Below, piece after piece: positions 34,469 through 43,550 of a DNA stretch of 64,000 bases. The notes below the pieces were generated by a model that had not been told where the DNA came from, made no database searches, and saw nothing but the letters and a program-made list of their open reading frames with translations. Position 1 is the first letter of the stretch; the number at the start of each line of letters is the position of its first letter. The stretch is from Bacillus sp. DNRA2 (GTDB taxonomy: Bacteria > Bacillota > Bacilli > Bacillales > Cytobacillaceae), in the NCBI RefSeq assembly GCF_012843265.1, contig NZ_JABAIT010000001.1, positions 186,001 to 250,000 on the forward strand, in the 5' to 3' direction. Made by a program: the position numbers and the translations under genes.

Positions 34469-35767
34469 TTGATAATAACGAATCTTGTTTTATTTGCAGT
34501 TTTAATTGCATTTTCCGGCTTTTTCGTCGCAACCGAATTTGCGATTGTAAAGGTCCGAGGGTCAAGGCTTGATCAATTAGTAGATGAAGGAAAAAAAGGT
34601 GCTCTTGCCGCTAAGGACATAACGACCCATCTTGATGATTATTTGTCTGCTTGTCAGTTGGGGATTACCGTAACATCTTTAGGACTTGGTTGGTTAGGAG
34701 AGCCGACAGTGGAAAGATTATTACATCCACTGTTTGAAGGTTTGCACTTAGATTCGTCGATATCAAGTGTATTGTCGTTTATCATTGCCTTTGGTGGTGT
34801 AACCTTCCTTCACGTAGTAGTTGGTGAATTGGCGCCAAAAACATTAGCGATTCAAAAAGCTGAAGCGGTCACATTAGCAGTTGCAGGGCCGATTAGATTG
34901 TTCTATAAACTAATGTATCCGTTTATTTGGGTGTTAAATCACTCTGCTCGTGCAGTTACAGGACTATTTGGTTTAAAACCAACCTCAGAGCATGAATTAG
35001 CTCACTCTGAAGAAGAATTAAGAATTTTACTTTCAGAGAGCTTGGAGGGCGGAGAAATCAATCAAAGCGAGTATAAATACGTGAATAACATCTTTGAATT
35101 TGACGAACGCCTTGCTAAGGAAATAATGGTACCGCGAACTGAGATTGTCAGCTTTGATATTGAGGATGACATAGAAACAATTAAAACAATTATCCAGCAA
35201 GAGAAATATACACGATACCCCGTCGTCGAGGGCGATAAGGACAATATCCTTGGTATGATTAACATAAAAGAGTTACTTACAGCAAGCTTGAAACGCGAGG
35301 ATTTTGAAAATGAATTACAGTTGCAGTCTTTAGTAAAACCAGTAATTCGAGTGATTGAAACGATTCCAATTCACGATCTCTTAGTGAAAATGCAAAAAGA
35401 AAGAATTCATATGGCGATTTTACTAGACGAGTATGGCGGTACTTCGGGGCTAGTCACTGTTGAGGACATTCTTGAAGAAATCGTCGGTGAAATTCGTGAT
35501 GAATTTGATGCAGATGAAGTCGCTGAAATTCGGAAAATCGGGCCAAATCATTATATTTTTAGCGCCAAAGTCTTAGTTGACGAGGTTAATGATACATTAG
35601 GTACTAATCTTTCTGAAGAAGATGTCGACACGATTGGCGGATGGTTCTTAACTCGAAACATTGATGCCAAGCTTGGTGATGAAATGGAAGCGGAAGGTTA
35701 TATTTTTAAAGTCAAAGACATAGACGGCCATCATATTTTATTTTTAGAAGTTAAGAAGCAAGGATAA
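34469..35767 (+). CDS. CNNM/CorC-type membrane protein with CBS domains
   Basis: 432 residues. N-terminal DUF21/CNNM membrane domain (about 1-190, [12 protein letters not shown] and L-G-W-L-G-E-P), two CBS domains (about 210-330, including M-V-P-R-T-E-I and [13 protein letters not shown]) and a C-terminal CorC_HlyC domain (about 345-430). Family members are linked to magnesium or cobalt export. A stop codon lies four codons upstream, so TTG 34469 is the first possible start; its ribosome site is poor. Confidence 0.88.
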   Translation: MIITNLVLFAVLIAFSGFFVATEFAIVKVRGSRLDQLVDEGKKGALAAKDITTHLDDYLSACQLGITVTSLGLGWLGEPTVERLLHPLFEGLHLDSSISSVLSFIIAFGGVTFLHVVVGELAPKTLAIQKAEAVTLAVAGPIRLFYKLMYPFIWVLNHSARAVTGLFGLKPTSEHELAHSEEELRILLSESLEGGEINQSEYKYVNNIFEFDERLAKEIMVPRTEIVSFDIEDDIETIKTIIQQEKYTRYPVVEGDKDNILGMINIKELLTASLKREDFENELQLQSLVKPVIRVIETIPIHDLLVKMQKERIHMAILLDEYGGTSGLVTVEDILEEIVGEIRDEFDADEVAEIRKIGPNHYIFSAKVLVDEVNDTLGTNLSEEDVDTIGGWFLTRNIDAKLGDEMEAEGYIFKVKDIDGHHILFLEVKKQG

Positions 35768-35780
35768 CCCCCTTATAGTG

Positions 35781-35818
35781 GCAGTTCTAAACCGATGTGT
35801 TTAGAGCTGCTTTTTTTG
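35781..35818 (+). terminator. Terminator after the CNNM gene
   Basis: GCAGTTCTAAAC / GTTTAGAGCTGC with a six-base loop and seven T. Confidence 0.94.
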
Positions 35819-35835
35819 TCTAAAATCTTGATATC

Positions 35836-35865
35836 TTTACCTAAGCTAGATGAAAACAGTATAAT
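35836..35865 (+). promoter_or_regulatory. Promoter of prfB
   Basis: TTTACC (35836-35841), 18-base spacer, TATAAT (35860-35865), 33 bases before the start. This replaces the secA promoter used in B. subtilis. Confidence 0.65.
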
Positions 35866-35897
35866 AATAAATAACATTTATTTGAGGTGAATTGGCA

Positions 35898-36999
35898 ATG
35901 GAATTAGCGGACATTCGCAATGAATTGGAAAAAACAGCTAAGAAATTAGCGGGTTTTAGGGGGTCTCTTTGACCTGGAAAATAAAGAAGCGCGAATTGCT
36001 GAGCTTGAGGATACAATGCTACAGCCCGGCTTTTGGGATGACCAGCAGGCTGCTCAAACTGTAATTAGTGAATCGAATGCCTTGAAGGATCAGGTTCATG
36101 TTTTTTATGAACTTAACGAATCCTATGAGGATCTTGAAGTGACCTATGAGTTAGTTAAAGAAGAGGCTGATGATGAGCTTCGTGAAGAATTAGAAACAGA
36201 GTTGGGCGAACTGACAGAGCGCTTGAGCAAGTTTGAACTCGAGCTTTTATTAAGTGAACCTTATGATAAAAATAATGCTATTTTAGAGCTTCATCCAGGT
36301 GCGGGTGGAACAGAATCACAGGATTGGGGTTCAATGTTGCTCCGGATGTATACGCGCTGGGCCGAAAAGAAGGGCTTCAAGGTCGAAACGTTAGACTATC
36401 TACCTGGTGATGAGGCAGGGATTAAGAGTGTTACCTTAGCAATTAAGGGCCATAACGCTTACGGATATTTGAAAGCTGAAAAGGGTGTCCACCGTCTTGT
36501 GCGTATCTCGCCATTTGATGCATCTGGGCGTCGACACACCTCCTTTGTATCGTGCGAGGTGATGCCGGAGTTCAATGAAGAAATTGAGGTTGAAGTTCGC
36601 ACTGAGGATTTGAAAATTGATACGTATCGTTCCACAGGTGCTGGTGGTCAGCACATTAACACGACAGACTCAGCTGTACGGATTACGCATTTACCGTCCG
36701 GTATTGTCGTAACTTGCCAATCAGAGCGCTCGCAAATCAAAAACAGGGAAGCTGCGATGAAAATGCTAAAAGCAAAGCTCTACCAACGTGAAATTGAAAA
36801 GAAAGAGGAGCAATTAGCGGAAATTCGCGGTGAGCAGAAGGAGATTGGCTGGGGTAGCCAAATTCGCTCATATGTCTTCCATCCCTATTCAATGGTAAAA
36901 GACCACCGCACTAACACCGAGAGCGGCAATGTTCAAGCTGTCATGGACGGTGACATCAATCAATTTATCGATGCTTACTTGCGCTCGAAACTGAATTAA
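35898..36999 (+). CDS. prfB: Peptide chain release factor 2, with programmed +1 frameshift
   Basis: 366 residues when the frame shift is included. ATG 35898 reads 24 codons to CTT, then TGA at 35970-35972; shifting one base forward gives GAC at 35971 and continues to 36999. The downstream part has the G-G-Q motif ([10 protein letters not shown] near 250), and the S-P-F-D recognition tripeptide for UGA/UAA (I-S-P-F-D-A). RF2 ends translation at UGA and UAA and limits its own synthesis by the frameshift. RF2 competes with any selenocysteine decoding of UGA, which matters for the gene at 60816. Confidence 0.97.
35958..35973 (+). promoter_or_regulatory. prfB programmed frameshift site
   Basis: Internal Shine-Dalgarno AGGGGG (35958-35963), three bases, then CTT-TGA-C, the classical RF2 arrangement. 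Confidence 0.96.
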
Positions 37000-37014
37000 T
37001 TTTGTTTTAAAAGG

Positions 37015-37048
37015 CCTATGCGATTTATGGGATTGCATAGGTTTTTTT
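37015..37048 (+). terminator. Terminator after prfB
   Basis: CCTATGC / GCATAGG stem with a 13-base loop and seven T. Confidence 0.85.
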
Positions 37049-37075
37049 GAATAAATTTACCGAGGAGAAACATCT

Positions 37076-37942
37076 ATGAAAAGACGTCAGGAAAGCTTTG
37101 CGGAAAACTCACTTATCGCAAAAATATTTGAATATATATTCGTTTTAGTTGGATCAGCGTTCGTCGCCATTTCCTTTAATGTCTTATTGCTTCCGAATCG
37201 GATTGCATCGGGTGGTGTGAGCGGTATTAGTACGATTTTATATGATGTACTTGGCTGGGAACCAGCGTATGTGCAATGGGCTTTAAATATTCCGTTGTTC
37301 ATCGCGGGTGTTCTTTTGCTTGGTAGGCAATTTGGGGTAAAAACACTGGTTGGAACAGTGTTCCTGCCATTTGTTGTGTTTCTGACAAAGGACTGGGCCC
37401 CTTGGACAACGGACCCGCTTCTTGCGGCAATTTTCGGCGGTGCTATGGTCGGCCTGGGGATTGGTATCGTATTTAGGGGGAGAGCATCGACTGGCGGAAC
37501 GGATCTTGCAGCGCAAATTATCCATAAATATAGTGGATTGTCACTCGGGACTTGTGTAGCCCTCATTGACGGACTTATAGTGTTGTCGGCAGCACTTGTT
37601 TTTAATATCGAGAGCGGGTTGTATGCACTTTTGAGTTTGGTTGCTACTAGTAAAACGATTGATCTTGTTCAAGTGGGGCTAAGTTTGTCAAAAATGGCAA
37701 TGATTATTACAAATAATGAAGATGAAGTTCGACAAGCCATCTTGAAAAAAATGGACCGAGGTGTGACAAAATTAGTTGCACATGGTGGATATACCGACAA
37801 TGAACGACCGATTTTGATGTGTGTCTTTAATCACACAGAGTTCACAAAGTTGAAACAATTAGTCAGAAGCATTGACCCGACTGCGTTTGTCATCGTTATG
37901 GAGGCATCAGAGGTTTTAGGAGAGGGTTTCAAAAGGACATAA
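37076..37942 (+). CDS. yvjA: YitT family membrane protein (YvjA)
   Basis: 288 residues. Six membrane segments in the N-terminal 190 residues with the family stretch N-V-L-L-L-P-N-R-I-A-S-G-G-V-S-G-I-S-T, and a soluble C-terminal DUF2179 domain (about 205-285). Function unknown. The order prfB-yvjA-cccB-ftsE is the same as in B. subtilis. Confidence 0.92.
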   Translation: MKRRQESFAENSLIAKIFEYIFVLVGSAFVAISFNVLLLPNRIASGGVSGISTILYDVLGWEPAYVQWALNIPLFIAGVLLLGRQFGVKTLVGTVFLPFVVFLTKDWAPWTTDPLLAAIFGGAMVGLGIGIVFRGRASTGGTDLAAQIIHKYSGLSLGTCVALIDGLIVLSAALVFNIESGLYALLSLVATSKTIDLVQVGLSLSKMAMIITNNEDEVRQAILKKMDRGVTKLVAHGGYTDNERPILMCVFNHTEFTKLKQLVRSIDPTAFVIVMEASEVLGEGFKRT

Positions 37943-37945
37943 AAT

Positions 37946-37954
37946 TGTTATAAT
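37946..37954 (+). promoter_or_regulatory. Extended -10 promoter of cccB
   Basis: TGTTATAAT at 37946-37954 immediately after the yvjA stop, 43 bases before the cccB start. Confidence 0.55.
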
Positions 37955-37996
37955 ATCTGTGAGATGTATCATTGACTTTCAAGGGGGATTTAGGGA

Positions 37997-38320
37997 ATGA
38001 AGAAGAAGTTATTAGGCCTATTAATCGGAACTTCAATCGTACTTGCTGCCTGTGGCGGTGGCGGAGACGATACAAAGGATACTGCGAGCAGCAAGCCAGA
38101 TCCTGAAAAGTTGTTCCAACAAAAATGCTCTAGCTGTCATGGAGCTGACTTGAAAGGTGGCGGCGGTGGAGCCTTCCCAGATTTAACTCAAGTTGGATCA
38201 AGACTATCTAAAGACGAAATTGAAACGGTTATTGTAAATGGCCGTAACGCAATGCCAAAAGGCCAGTTAACTGGCGACGATGCTAAAGCAGTAGCTGGAT
38301 GGTTAGCTGAGAAAAAATAA
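37997..38320 (+). CDS. cccB: Cytochrome c-551 lipoprotein
   Basis: 107 residues. Lipoprotein signal with lipobox L-A-A-C (cysteine near 19), a Gly/Asp-rich linker, then a single-haem class I cytochrome c domain: C-S-S-C-H near 44-48, and the axial methionine in A-M-P-K-G near 88. It is lipid-anchored on the outer face and carries electrons to a terminal oxidase. Own promoter and terminator. Unlike the island cytochromes it belongs to the conserved Bacillus backbone. Confidence 0.95.
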   Translation: MKKKLLGLLIGTSIVLAACGGGGDDTKDTASSKPDPEKLFQQKCSSCHGADLKGGGGGAFPDLTQVGSRLSKDEIETVIVNGRNAMPKGQLTGDDAKAVAGWLAEKK

Positions 38321-38326
38321 TTACAT

Positions 38327-38361
38327 AAAACGTCTTGGGCATTATGTCCGGGGCGTTTTTT
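38327..38361 (+). terminator. Terminator after cccB
   Basis: AAAACGTCTTGGGC pairs with GTCCGGGGCGTTTT (with G-T pairs), T run follows. Confidence 0.82.
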
Positions 38362-38586
38362 CATTGCCGTATAACTGTAGGAAGTTTGTAGGAATTTTTT
38401 TAAGAACTAACAGTGTGGATTATTGGCGAATTTTGTCGACTAAACTATAATAAAATTGGTTATATATTGGAAAAACCCGTTGAATCTAAGCTAAGACAAA
38501 AGCACTATTTGCAACAAATTATTCCTGAAATAACATTTATGATACGAAACTGTAATATTTTTTTTCATCAATATGACAAATGATAA

Positions 38587-38595
38587 TGTTATAAT
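38587..38595 (+). promoter_or_regulatory. Extended -10 promoter candidate of ftsE
   Basis: TGTTATAAT at 38587-38595, about 155 bases before ftsE. The 431-base gap 38321-38751 holds the cccB terminator and this AT-rich promoter region; no gene is seen. Confidence 0.5.
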
Positions 38596-38751
38596 TAGTT
38601 GTGTTGTCGGACTTAGTATTATTTTGCTGTAATATGTTTAAATACGTTGGTGTTTGGATTTTGAAAAAAATAAAAATTTTGTCGAATAGGCTTTTTTATA
38701 TAGAAAGAGAAAAGAAGGCTCCTATGACATACTTAGACTAAGGTGATATAA

Positions 38752-39438
38752 ATGATTGAAATGCAGGATGTATACAAAAAGTACCCGAACGGTGTAACGG
38801 CCGTTAATGGGATTAGTGTGCAAATTAAGCAAGGTGAATTTGTTTATGTCGTTGGTCCAAGTGGTGCAGGGAAATCTACATTTATTAAGATGATGTACCG
38901 TGAGGAAAGACCAACAAAAGGCGACATTATGATTAATGGTGTAAACCTCTCAAGAATCAAAAATAGCAAAGTCCCGCTATTGCGTCGAAATATTGGCGTC
39001 GTTTTCCAAGACTTTAAGCTTTTGCAGGGTTTAACAGTGTATGAAAATGTTGCCTTCGCGCTGGAGGTTATTGAGGAACAACCGAAGTACATTAAGAAGC
39101 AGGTTATGGAAACGTTGGATTTAGTTGGCTTAAGGCATAAATCAAGAATGCTACCGTCTGAGCTTTCAGGTGGGGAGCAGCAGCGTGTTTCGATTGCAAG
39201 GTCTATCGTCAACGCACCAAAGGTTGTCATTGCTGACGAACCAACAGGTAACCTTGACCCCGATACATCTTGGGAGATAATGAACCTCTTTGAGGAAATT
39301 AATACACGGGGCACAACCATTGTCATGGCAACGCATAACCGTGAAATTGTGAATACGATTAAGAAACGTGTTATTGCCATTGAATCAGGTAAAATTGTCC
39401 GTGATGAACAGAAGGGTGAATATGGCTATGAAAATTAG
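38752..39438 (+). CDS. ftsE: Cell-division ABC transporter ATPase FtsE
   Basis: 228 residues. Walker A G-P-S-G-A-G-K-S-T near 36-44, signature L-S-G-G-E-Q-Q-R near 138, Walker B V-V-I-A-D-E-P-T-G-N-L-D-P near 160, and switch histidine in M-A-T-H-N. FtsE with FtsX relays a cytoplasmic signal to a wall hydrolase outside. ftsX starts inside its 3' end. Confidence 0.97.
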   Translation: MIEMQDVYKKYPNGVTAVNGISVQIKQGEFVYVVGPSGAGKSTFIKMMYREERPTKGDIMINGVNLSRIKNSKVPLLRRNIGVVFQDFKLLQGLTVYENVAFALEVIEEQPKYIKKQVMETLDLVGLRHKSRMLPSELSGGEQQRVSIARSIVNAPKVVIADEPTGNLDPDTSWEIMNLFEEINTRGTTIVMATHNREIVNTIKKRVIAIESGKIVRDEQKGEYGYEN

Positions 39439-40321
39439 GACAATTCGCCGTCATGTAAGAGAAAGCTTAAGGAGTATAGCTCGTAACGGCTGGATGACCT
39501 TTGCTTCAGTTGGTGCTGTCACGGTTACACTCTTACTTGTCGGTGTATTTTTCGTGATTATGATGAACCTCAACAATGTTGCAACATCCATTGAAGAGGA
39601 TGTTGAAATTCGTGTCCACATTGATGTGGCAGCTAATAAAGAAGATCAACAAGTCTTGAGGACACAAATAGAACAAATTCCTGAGGTCAAAAGTGTAAAG
39701 TTCTCCTCAAAAGAAGATGAGCTACAGGGTATTATCAAAAGTCTTGGAGAAGAAGGAGAAGCCTTTAAGCTGTTTGAACAGGATAATCCCTTAAACGATG
39801 TTTATATCGTAAAAACGAAAAATCCAGTTGATACAATGAAAACGGCAAAAAAAATCGAAAAGCTTGAATTTGCTGCCAAGGTTAAATATGGACAAGGCGA
39901 GGTTGAAAAGCTGTTTGGTTTTACCAAGATTAGTCGAAATGTTGGCTTAGCATTAATTGCCGGCTTGTTATTTACAGCGATCTTTTTAATTTCAAATACA
40001 ATCAAAATTACCATTGTGGCTCGCAGGCGTGAAATTGAAATCATGAGACTTGTTGGTGCAACCAATGCCTTTATCCGTTGGCCATTCTTCATTGAAGGGC
40101 TATGGTTAGGTATTCTTGGGTCAATTTTGCCAATTATTGTTGTTGGAACGGGATATTTCTACGTTTATGACTATTTAAAACCGAAGTTGGAAGACAACTT
40201 CATCCAACTACTGGAATTTTCACCATTTATTTTCCAAGTGTCAGGTTTACTTCTGTTAATGGGCGCGTTAATTGGTGTATGGGGAAGCTTAATGTCTGTC
40301 CGTAAGTTCCTAAAAGTGTAG
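39428..40321 (+). CDS. ftsX: Cell-division ABC transporter permease FtsX
   Basis: 297 residues from ATG 39428, eight bases after AAGGGTGA; it overlaps ftsE by 11 bases. A first membrane helix near 25-45, a large external domain to about 165, then three more helices typical of FtsX (F-T-A-I-F-L-I-S-N-T; R-R-R-E-I-E-I-M-R-L-V-G-A-T). The external domain should activate a coiled-coil peptidoglycan hydrolase, most likely the M23 protein encoded next. Confidence 0.95.
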   Translation: MKIRTIRRHVRESLRSIARNGWMTFASVGAVTVTLLLVGVFFVIMMNLNNVATSIEEDVEIRVHIDVAANKEDQQVLRTQIEQIPEVKSVKFSSKEDELQGIIKSLGEEGEAFKLFEQDNPLNDVYIVKTKNPVDTMKTAKKIEKLEFAAKVKYGQGEVEKLFGFTKISRNVGLALIAGLLFTAIFLISNTIKITIVARRREIEIMRLVGATNAFIRWPFFIEGLWLGILGSILPIIVVGTGYFYVYDYLKPKLEDNFIQLLEFSPFIFQVSGLLLLMGALIGVWGSLMSVRKFLKV

Positions 40322-40388
40322 TTTTGGTTTAGAGGAGAACCAACCATTTAATTGTTGATTAGCATTAATTCGTGTTGATTGTGTATTA

Positions 40389-40475
40389 CATCACGCAATG
40401 AAATTTATAAAAAGGAAGCTTAGCGGATTCCAGTTCAGGTTATTCGCTAAGTTTCCTTTCCGTGTTTGCGTGATG
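40389..40475 (+). repeat. Long inverted repeat between ftsX and the M23 gene
   Basis: Outer arms CATCACGCAA (40389-40398) and TTGCGTGATG (40466-40475); inner arms AAAGGAAGCTTAGCGGAT (40411-40428) and ATTCGCTAAGTTTCCTTT (40442-40459). The transcript can fold into one 87-nt hairpin. It has no T tract and sits just upstream of the hydrolase ribosome site. Confidence 0.75.
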
Positions 40476-40514
40476 TTACTTTTACATAGAGAGAGAAAAA
40501 GGGGGAATCGGAGC

Positions 40515-41795
40515 TTGAAACGCACAGTGTATACAGTATCAATCGCAACAGCATTACTTCTTGGAACCGTCATACCAGGGATCACAGCAGACACTGCATC
40601 TGCCTCTAAGTTAACCGATTTACAAAAGCAAAAAGCTCAAATTAATCAACAGAAGTCAGGTGTCAATTCAGAGTTAACCGAAACCAGCGAAGAAATGAAT
40701 ACAGTTAAAGATGAAAAAGAATCTTTAACAGCAGAGATGAAACGAATTGATTTAGCAATTGGTGACACCAATCTTAAAATGAATGAAAAGTCGCAGGAAA
40801 TTGAAGTAAAAAAGGGTGAAATTCAGCAGCTTCAAACAGAGGTTCAACAAATTTCAGACCGAATCAATAAGCGCACTGAATTATTAAAAGATCGTGCCCG
40901 TTCGTTCCAAGAAAATGGCGGACGCGTCACATATATAGATGTGTTAGTTGGGGCGCAAACCTTCGGTGATTTTATTGATCGTGTTGGTGCACTAGCAACG
41001 ATTTTAGAGGCTGACCAGGGTATATTGCGTCAGCAAAAGCAGGATAAGCAGCTTTTAGAAGCAAAGCAAAAGCAAGTTGAAACTGATTTAGCTTCCCTTG
41101 AAAAGATGTATCAAGATTTAGAAGCAATGAATCGCCAATTTGCAGAGCAAAAGTCTGAAAAAGACCAAGTCATGGCTGCATTAGTGGAAAAAGAGGGGAA
41201 AATTAACGAAGAAATGATGGCGTTGGAGGAACAGGCATCCATCTTAGCAGCTCAGCAAGCAGCGATTCAAAAGGCGATTAAGCTTGAGGAGCAACGCTTG
41301 GCTGACGAGGCGGCAAAAGCTACACAACCACCGCAAGGGAATAATGGCGGTGGCAGTACTGGTGGAGCAGGCGGTGGTTCTGCACCAACAGTATCGAACG
41401 GTTATTGGACAAGACCTGCAGTTGGGCGAGTTTCGTCCGGATTTGGATATCGTGAAGGTGAAAACCACAAAGGAGTTGATATCGCTAATTCGGTGTCGGT
41501 TCCTATTGTAGCTGCAGCAGATGGTATTGTTCTTAAATCCTATTATTCTTCTAGTTACGGAAACTGTATTTTTATTACTCATTATTATAACGGTCAACTC
41601 TATACAACTGTTTATGCACACATGAGCAGCCGTGTCGCTGGTACTGATGCAACAGTACGAAAAGGTGATGTTATCGGTTATATGGGTAATACTGGTCAGT
41701 CCTACGGGCAGCATCTTCACTTTGAACTGCATGTCGGTGAGTGGAATTCGGCTAAATCAAACGCAGTTAACCCATTAAGCTATATTCCAATGTAA
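40515..41795 (+). CDS. Coiled-coil M23 peptidoglycan hydrolase/activator (FtsEX partner)
   Basis: 426 residues from TTG 40515; an upstream in-frame ATG at 40398 would run through the inverted repeat and is rejected. Signal peptide (about 1-30, ending A-S-A), two long coiled-coil stretches (about 35-120 and 165-265, rich in K/E/Q), a Gly-rich hinge and an M23/LytM domain at about 300-420. The zinc ligands are in N-H-K-G-V-D and H-L-H-F-E-L-H. This is the PcsB/EnvC layout of hydrolases driven by FtsEX in division or elongation. ftsEX adjacency supports that. Confidence 0.9.
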   Translation: MKRTVYTVSIATALLLGTVIPGITADTASASKLTDLQKQKAQINQQKSGVNSELTETSEEMNTVKDEKESLTAEMKRIDLAIGDTNLKMNEKSQEIEVKKGEIQQLQTEVQQISDRINKRTELLKDRARSFQENGGRVTYIDVLVGAQTFGDFIDRVGALATILEADQGILRQQKQDKQLLEAKQKQVETDLASLEKMYQDLEAMNRQFAEQKSEKDQVMAALVEKEGKINEEMMALEEQASILAAQQAAIQKAIKLEEQRLADEAAKATQPPQGNNGGGSTGGAGGGSAPTVSNGYWTRPAVGRVSSGFGYREGENHKGVDIANSVSVPIVAAADGIVLKSYYSSSYGNCIFITHYYNGQLYTTVYAHMSSRVAGTDATVRKGDVIGYMGNTGQSYGQHLHFELHVGEWNSAKSNAVNPLSYIPM

Positions 41796-41812
41796 CATAA
41801 ATTATTATCTCC

Positions 41813-41848
41813 AAGAGGAGGTGCGATGATACGCACCTCCTCTTTTTT
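41813..41848 (+). terminator. Terminator after the M23 gene
   Basis: AAGAGGAGGTGCG / CGCACCTCCTCTT with six-base loop and T run. Confidence 0.94.
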
Positions 41849-41856
41849 ACGTTAAA

Positions 41857-41881
41857 GCGATGGGGGACAGTCCCCCATCGC
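41857..41881. repeat. Palindromic GGGGGACAGTCCCCC repeat, copy 2
   Basis: Perfect palindrome with 12-base arms (GCGATGGGGGAC) around a central A. Core identical to the repeat at 6187-6201. Confidence 0.75.
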
Positions 41882-42034
41882 GTTAGTGCGCTATAGCGTG
41901 GTCATAACTTGTCCTCTGTGTTCATATATTTGTATGGACATGGACATCGCACTATTCGTGTGGTGTTTTTTTGAAATCACGATACGAAGTCGGCTACGAA
42001 GGCGACTTTTTCTAAAGTGAATAGGAGGATGAGG

Positions 42035-43489
42035 ATGAGCCGAAAGTGGACAGCTCTAATATTAGCAGGGTCGCTATTAACAGGAGCGGGTGGGACTTAT
42101 GCTGGCATGTCTTGGTGGGAGAGTAGGCAAAACCCGAACAATGCCACTGAAACGAGTAAACAGGGACAAGCGGGCAATTCATCGGAGGAAAGTGCAAGCG
42201 AGTTGCAGAAGGTTTCGCAAGCCTATGATCTAATCAAGAATCGCTATGTTGAAAAAGTGGAGGAGGACACTCTTGTCGAAGGGGCTATTCAGGGGATGCT
42301 CTCAAAGCTTGAGGACCCATATTCTGTCTATATGAATGAGGAAACGGCTAAGCAGTTCAATCAAACACTCGAATCATCGTTTGAAGGAATCGGTGCTGAG
42401 GTCTCAAGTGTTGATGGAAAAATTGTCATCGTCTCCCCGTTCAAAGGTTCTCCAGCTGAAAAGGCTGGCCTAAAGCCAAACGATCAAATCCTCAAGGTTG
42501 ATAACGAAAGTGTTATTGGTTTGGACCTTTATGAAGCAACGCTTAAAATTCGTGGCGAGAAGGGCACGAAGGTAAAGTTGGAAATTCAACGTGATGGTTT
42601 AAGTAAGCCGCTTAAGGTGGAAATTAAGCGTGATGAAATTCCGCTTGAGACAGTCCACGGAGAAATAAAGGAGCAAAATGGCAAACAGGTTGGCTACATT
42701 GAAATCACGACCTTCTCAGAAAATACGGCAGATGATTTCAAGAAGAAACTTAAAGCATTTGAAAAAGAAGGCATCGACGGTCTTATCCTTGATGTTCGTG
42801 GTAACCCCGGAGGCCTGTTGGTCAGTGTCGAGCAGATCCTTCGTGAGCTGGTAACTGATAAAAAGCCATATGTGCAAATTGAACAGCGTAACGGAGAGAA
42901 GCTTCGTTATTTTTCCGAGCTAAAAAAGAAGAAGAAATATGACATCGCTATTTTGATTAATAAGGGCAGCGCCTCCGCGTCGGAGATTCTTGCAGGTGCC
43001 TTAAATGAAGCTGAAGGATATGCCTTAATTGGTGAAACGACGTTTGGGAAAGGAACAGTGCAACAGGCAGTTCCAATGGGTGATGGCAGTAATATTAAGC
43101 TGACTCTTTTTAAATGGTTGACACCAGATGGCAATTGGATTCATAAAAAGGGTATTGCGCCAACTGTTGAGGTTAGTCAGCCTGCGATGTATCGGACCCA
43201 GCCGCTCAACCTAGAAGAGCCGTTAAAACTCGATATGAACGATGAGCAGGTCCAACATGCTCAAGAAATTTTGAAGGGGCTCGGTTTTTCACCAGGTCGG
43301 ACAGATGGCTATTTTAGCGAAAAAACCGAGACAGCCGTAAAAGCCTTTCAACAGGTCAAAGACTTAAAGCCAACTGGAATCATTGACGAGAAGACAGCAT
43401 CCAATTTAGTAGAAGCTATCCGTGCCGAGCTGCGCAAGGAGAAAAACGATTTACAACTGAAAACGGCACTAAAGTATGTAAGTAAATAA
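42035..43489 (+). CDS. ctpB: Carboxy-terminal processing serine protease CtpB
   Basis: 484 residues from ATG 42035, six bases after AGGAGG. Signal anchor near 5-25, a PDZ domain at about 85-165, the S41 protease domain with catalytic serine in G-S-A-S-A-S-E-I-L-A-G and lysine in F-G-K-G-T-V-Q, and a C-terminal peptidoglycan-binding domain (about 405-465). In B. subtilis CtpB cleaves SpoIVFA to trigger sigma-K processing in sporulation. Gene order ftsX-(M23)-ctpB is conserved; swrA and minJ, next in B. subtilis, are displaced by the catabolic island. Confidence 0.94.
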   Translation: MSRKWTALILAGSLLTGAGGTYAGMSWWESRQNPNNATETSKQGQAGNSSEESASELQKVSQAYDLIKNRYVEKVEEDTLVEGAIQGMLSKLEDPYSVYMNEETAKQFNQTLESSFEGIGAEVSSVDGKIVIVSPFKGSPAEKAGLKPNDQILKVDNESVIGLDLYEATLKIRGEKGTKVKLEIQRDGLSKPLKVEIKRDEIPLETVHGEIKEQNGKQVGYIEITTFSENTADDFKKKLKAFEKEGIDGLILDVRGNPGGLLVSVEQILRELVTDKKPYVQIEQRNGEKLRYFSELKKKKKYDIAILINKGSASASEILAGALNEAEGYALIGETTFGKGTVQQAVPMGDGSNIKLTLFKWLTPDGNWIHKKGIAPTVEVSQPAMYRTQPLNLEEPLKLDMNDEQVQHAQEILKGLGFSPGRTDGYFSEKTETAVKAFQQVKDLKPTGIIDEKTASNLVEAIRAELRKEKNDLQLKTALKYVSK

Positions 43490-43515
43490 TGTCGTATTTT
43501 GAGATAAATAAATTG

Positions 43516-43544
43516 TTGAAAAATTCAAACTATTATTTTATGAT
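43516..43544 (+). promoter_or_regulatory. Sigma-A promoter of the structured leader
   Basis: TTGAAA (43516-43521), 17-base spacer, TATGAT (43539-43544): one mismatch to consensus in each hexamer. RNA would begin near 43551. Confidence 0.75.
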
Positions 43545-43550
43545 GAGATT

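Noticed and set aside
36016-36999. Release factor 2 as a truncated or pseudogene starting at 36016
   Set aside because: The missing start is explained by the classical CTT-TGA-C programmed frameshift from ATG 35898.
37087-37566. 159-codon antisense frame within yvjA
   Set aside because: Shadow of a membrane-protein gene; no ribosome site or recognisable family.
40398-40514. N-terminal extension of the M23 hydrolase
   Set aside because: It runs through the long inverted repeat and would bury the signal peptide; TTG 40515 gives a proper Sec signal.
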